From Endomicrobium sp. (GTDB taxonomy: Bacteria > Elusimicrobiota > Endomicrobiia > Endomicrobiales > Endomicrobiaceae), in NCBI GenBank assembly GCA_031273645.1, contig JAISRM010000093.1:1-6408 (forward strand): a DNA stretch of 6,408 bases, in the 5' to 3' direction. The notes beneath the pieces are model-generated. The model worked only from the letters and a program-made list of their open reading frames with translations. It made no database searches and was not told the origin of the DNA. The position numbers and the translations under genes are program-made. Shown here piece by piece: positions 6,089-6,408 of the stretch; positions within the stretch are counted from its first letter, which is position 1, and every line of letters begins with the position of its first letter.

Positions 6089-6223
6089 ATGAACAAAGAA
6101 ATGACGCTTGAAAGCGGACACAAGCTGACAATGGCAATGGCAACCTTCGGGGAAGCCCGAGCCTTGTTTCAAAGTGTGTCGCGTTGTTTTAAAACCTTAA
6201 AAATTGACGCGCATGCAGAACTA
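6089..6223 (+). CDS. Phage tail assembly chaperone, N-terminal 45 residues only
   Basis: It starts at ATG 6089 with AAGGAG at 6078-6083, 5 nt upstream, and stays open until the CRISPR repeat at 6224, where a repeat-derived stop follows after four foreign codons. The visible protein opens with MTLESGHKLTMAMATFGEAR and continues ALFQSVSRCFKTLKID. The 'l-sG-kL-m--a-F-eA--L-qav---lk-lkid' layout is typical of the first part of small tail assembly chaperones, which lie between the tail tube and tape-measure genes and keep the tape measure soluble. Position agrees if the nuclease gene is counted as an insertion. Any programmed frameshift near the 3' end, common in this class, would be beyond the cut. 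The truncation is due to the junction, not to a mutation. Confidence 0.6.
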
Positions 6224-6408
6224 GTTTCAATCCGCTAAAAAGCGCGTCTGGGGTGATTATTACATCATCAGACGTAAAACCAACTTCCAACAAAGAAGTT
6301 TCAATCCGCTAAAAAGCGCGTCTGGGGTGATTATGCGGTCTCAATGCTCCCTTCCAGCGCAGAGGTTTTGTTTCAATCCGCTAAAAAGCGCGTCTGGGGT
6401 GATTATAA
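6224..6408 (-). CRISPR. Right CRISPR array segment (three full repeats, two normal spacers)
   Basis: Identical 37-bp repeats lie at 6224-6260, 6298-6334 and 6370-6406, with spacers at 6261-6297 (37 nt) and 6335-6369 (35 nt). The window ends two bases into the next spacer. Repeat sequence and period are the same as at the left end. Read on the minus strand both spacers have open frames (for example KTSALEGSIETA for the second), compatible with origin in phage genes. Neither spacer occurs elsewhere in the window as far as I can see. No leader or degenerate end repeat marks an array border. Confidence 0.95.

Larger units (their letters stand above)
2406..6223 (+). mobile_element. Head-completion and tail module of a contractile-tailed, Mu-like phage (piece D)
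   Basis: This is a continuous 3.8-kb run of seven same-strand genes in canonical myophage order: virion morphogenesis, connector, terminator, sheath, tube, [nuclease plus structured spacer], chaperone. Only the first and last are truncated, each by a CRISPR repeat at the exact border. Genes overlap by 4 or 8 nt at the head end and are spaced by 10-101 nt at the tail end. No integrase, repressor or lysis gene is present, so lifestyle cannot be judged. Confidence 0.85.

Overview
This window is a patchwork of a CRISPR array and tailed-phage DNA. A 37-bp repeat occurs eight times in full, all copies identical (49-85, 122-158, 1207-1243, 1879-1915, 2369-2405, 6224-6260, 6298-6334, 6370-6406). A ninth copy is cut by the left edge (1-9). 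At both ends the repeats are separated by ordinary 35-39 nt spacers. In the middle, four pieces of phage genome of 1048, 635, 453 and 3818 bp sit exactly where a spacer should be. Each piece begins directly after one repeat and ends directly before the next, and the four are read alternately on -, +, -, + strands. No cas gene and no array leader is present.

Phage content. Piece A (159-1206, -) and piece C (1916-2368, -) look like internal stretches of large polyvalent or MuF-type phage proteins. Piece B (1244-1878, +) is part of a long charged helical protein. Piece D (2406-6223, +) is a continuous morphogenesis module of a contractile-tailed, Mu-like phage: truncated virion-morphogenesis protein, head-tail connector, tail terminator, tail sheath (DUF3383-like), tail tube, an inserted nuclease-like gene of the phage Barnase/EndoU/Colicin/RelE (PBECR) type, a possible three-way-junction RNA, and the first 45 codons of a tail assembly chaperone. 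Genes in D are tightly packed, with overlapping stop/start codons or short gaps carrying AAGGAG-type ribosome sites.

Interpretation. Spacers of 450-3800 bp are not made by known Cas1-Cas2 adaptation. The simplest reading is that the first and last ~36 nt of each phage piece are real spacers identical to protospacers in one phage. Either a short-read assembler or, less likely, homologous recombination has crossed from spacer into phage and back. If so, the window implies at least eight spacers against one phage population. An unusual real locus cannot be excluded from sequence alone, and long reads would settle it.

Organism. The DNA is AT-leaning, uses the standard code and strong Shine-Dalgarno sites, and fits a bacterial host. 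Read on the minus strand the repeat ends in ATTGAAAC, typical of type I (or III) systems. I cannot name the host; the AT-rich Mu-like phage with polyvalent and PBECR domains suggests a gut- or anaerobe-type metagenome, but this is a guess.
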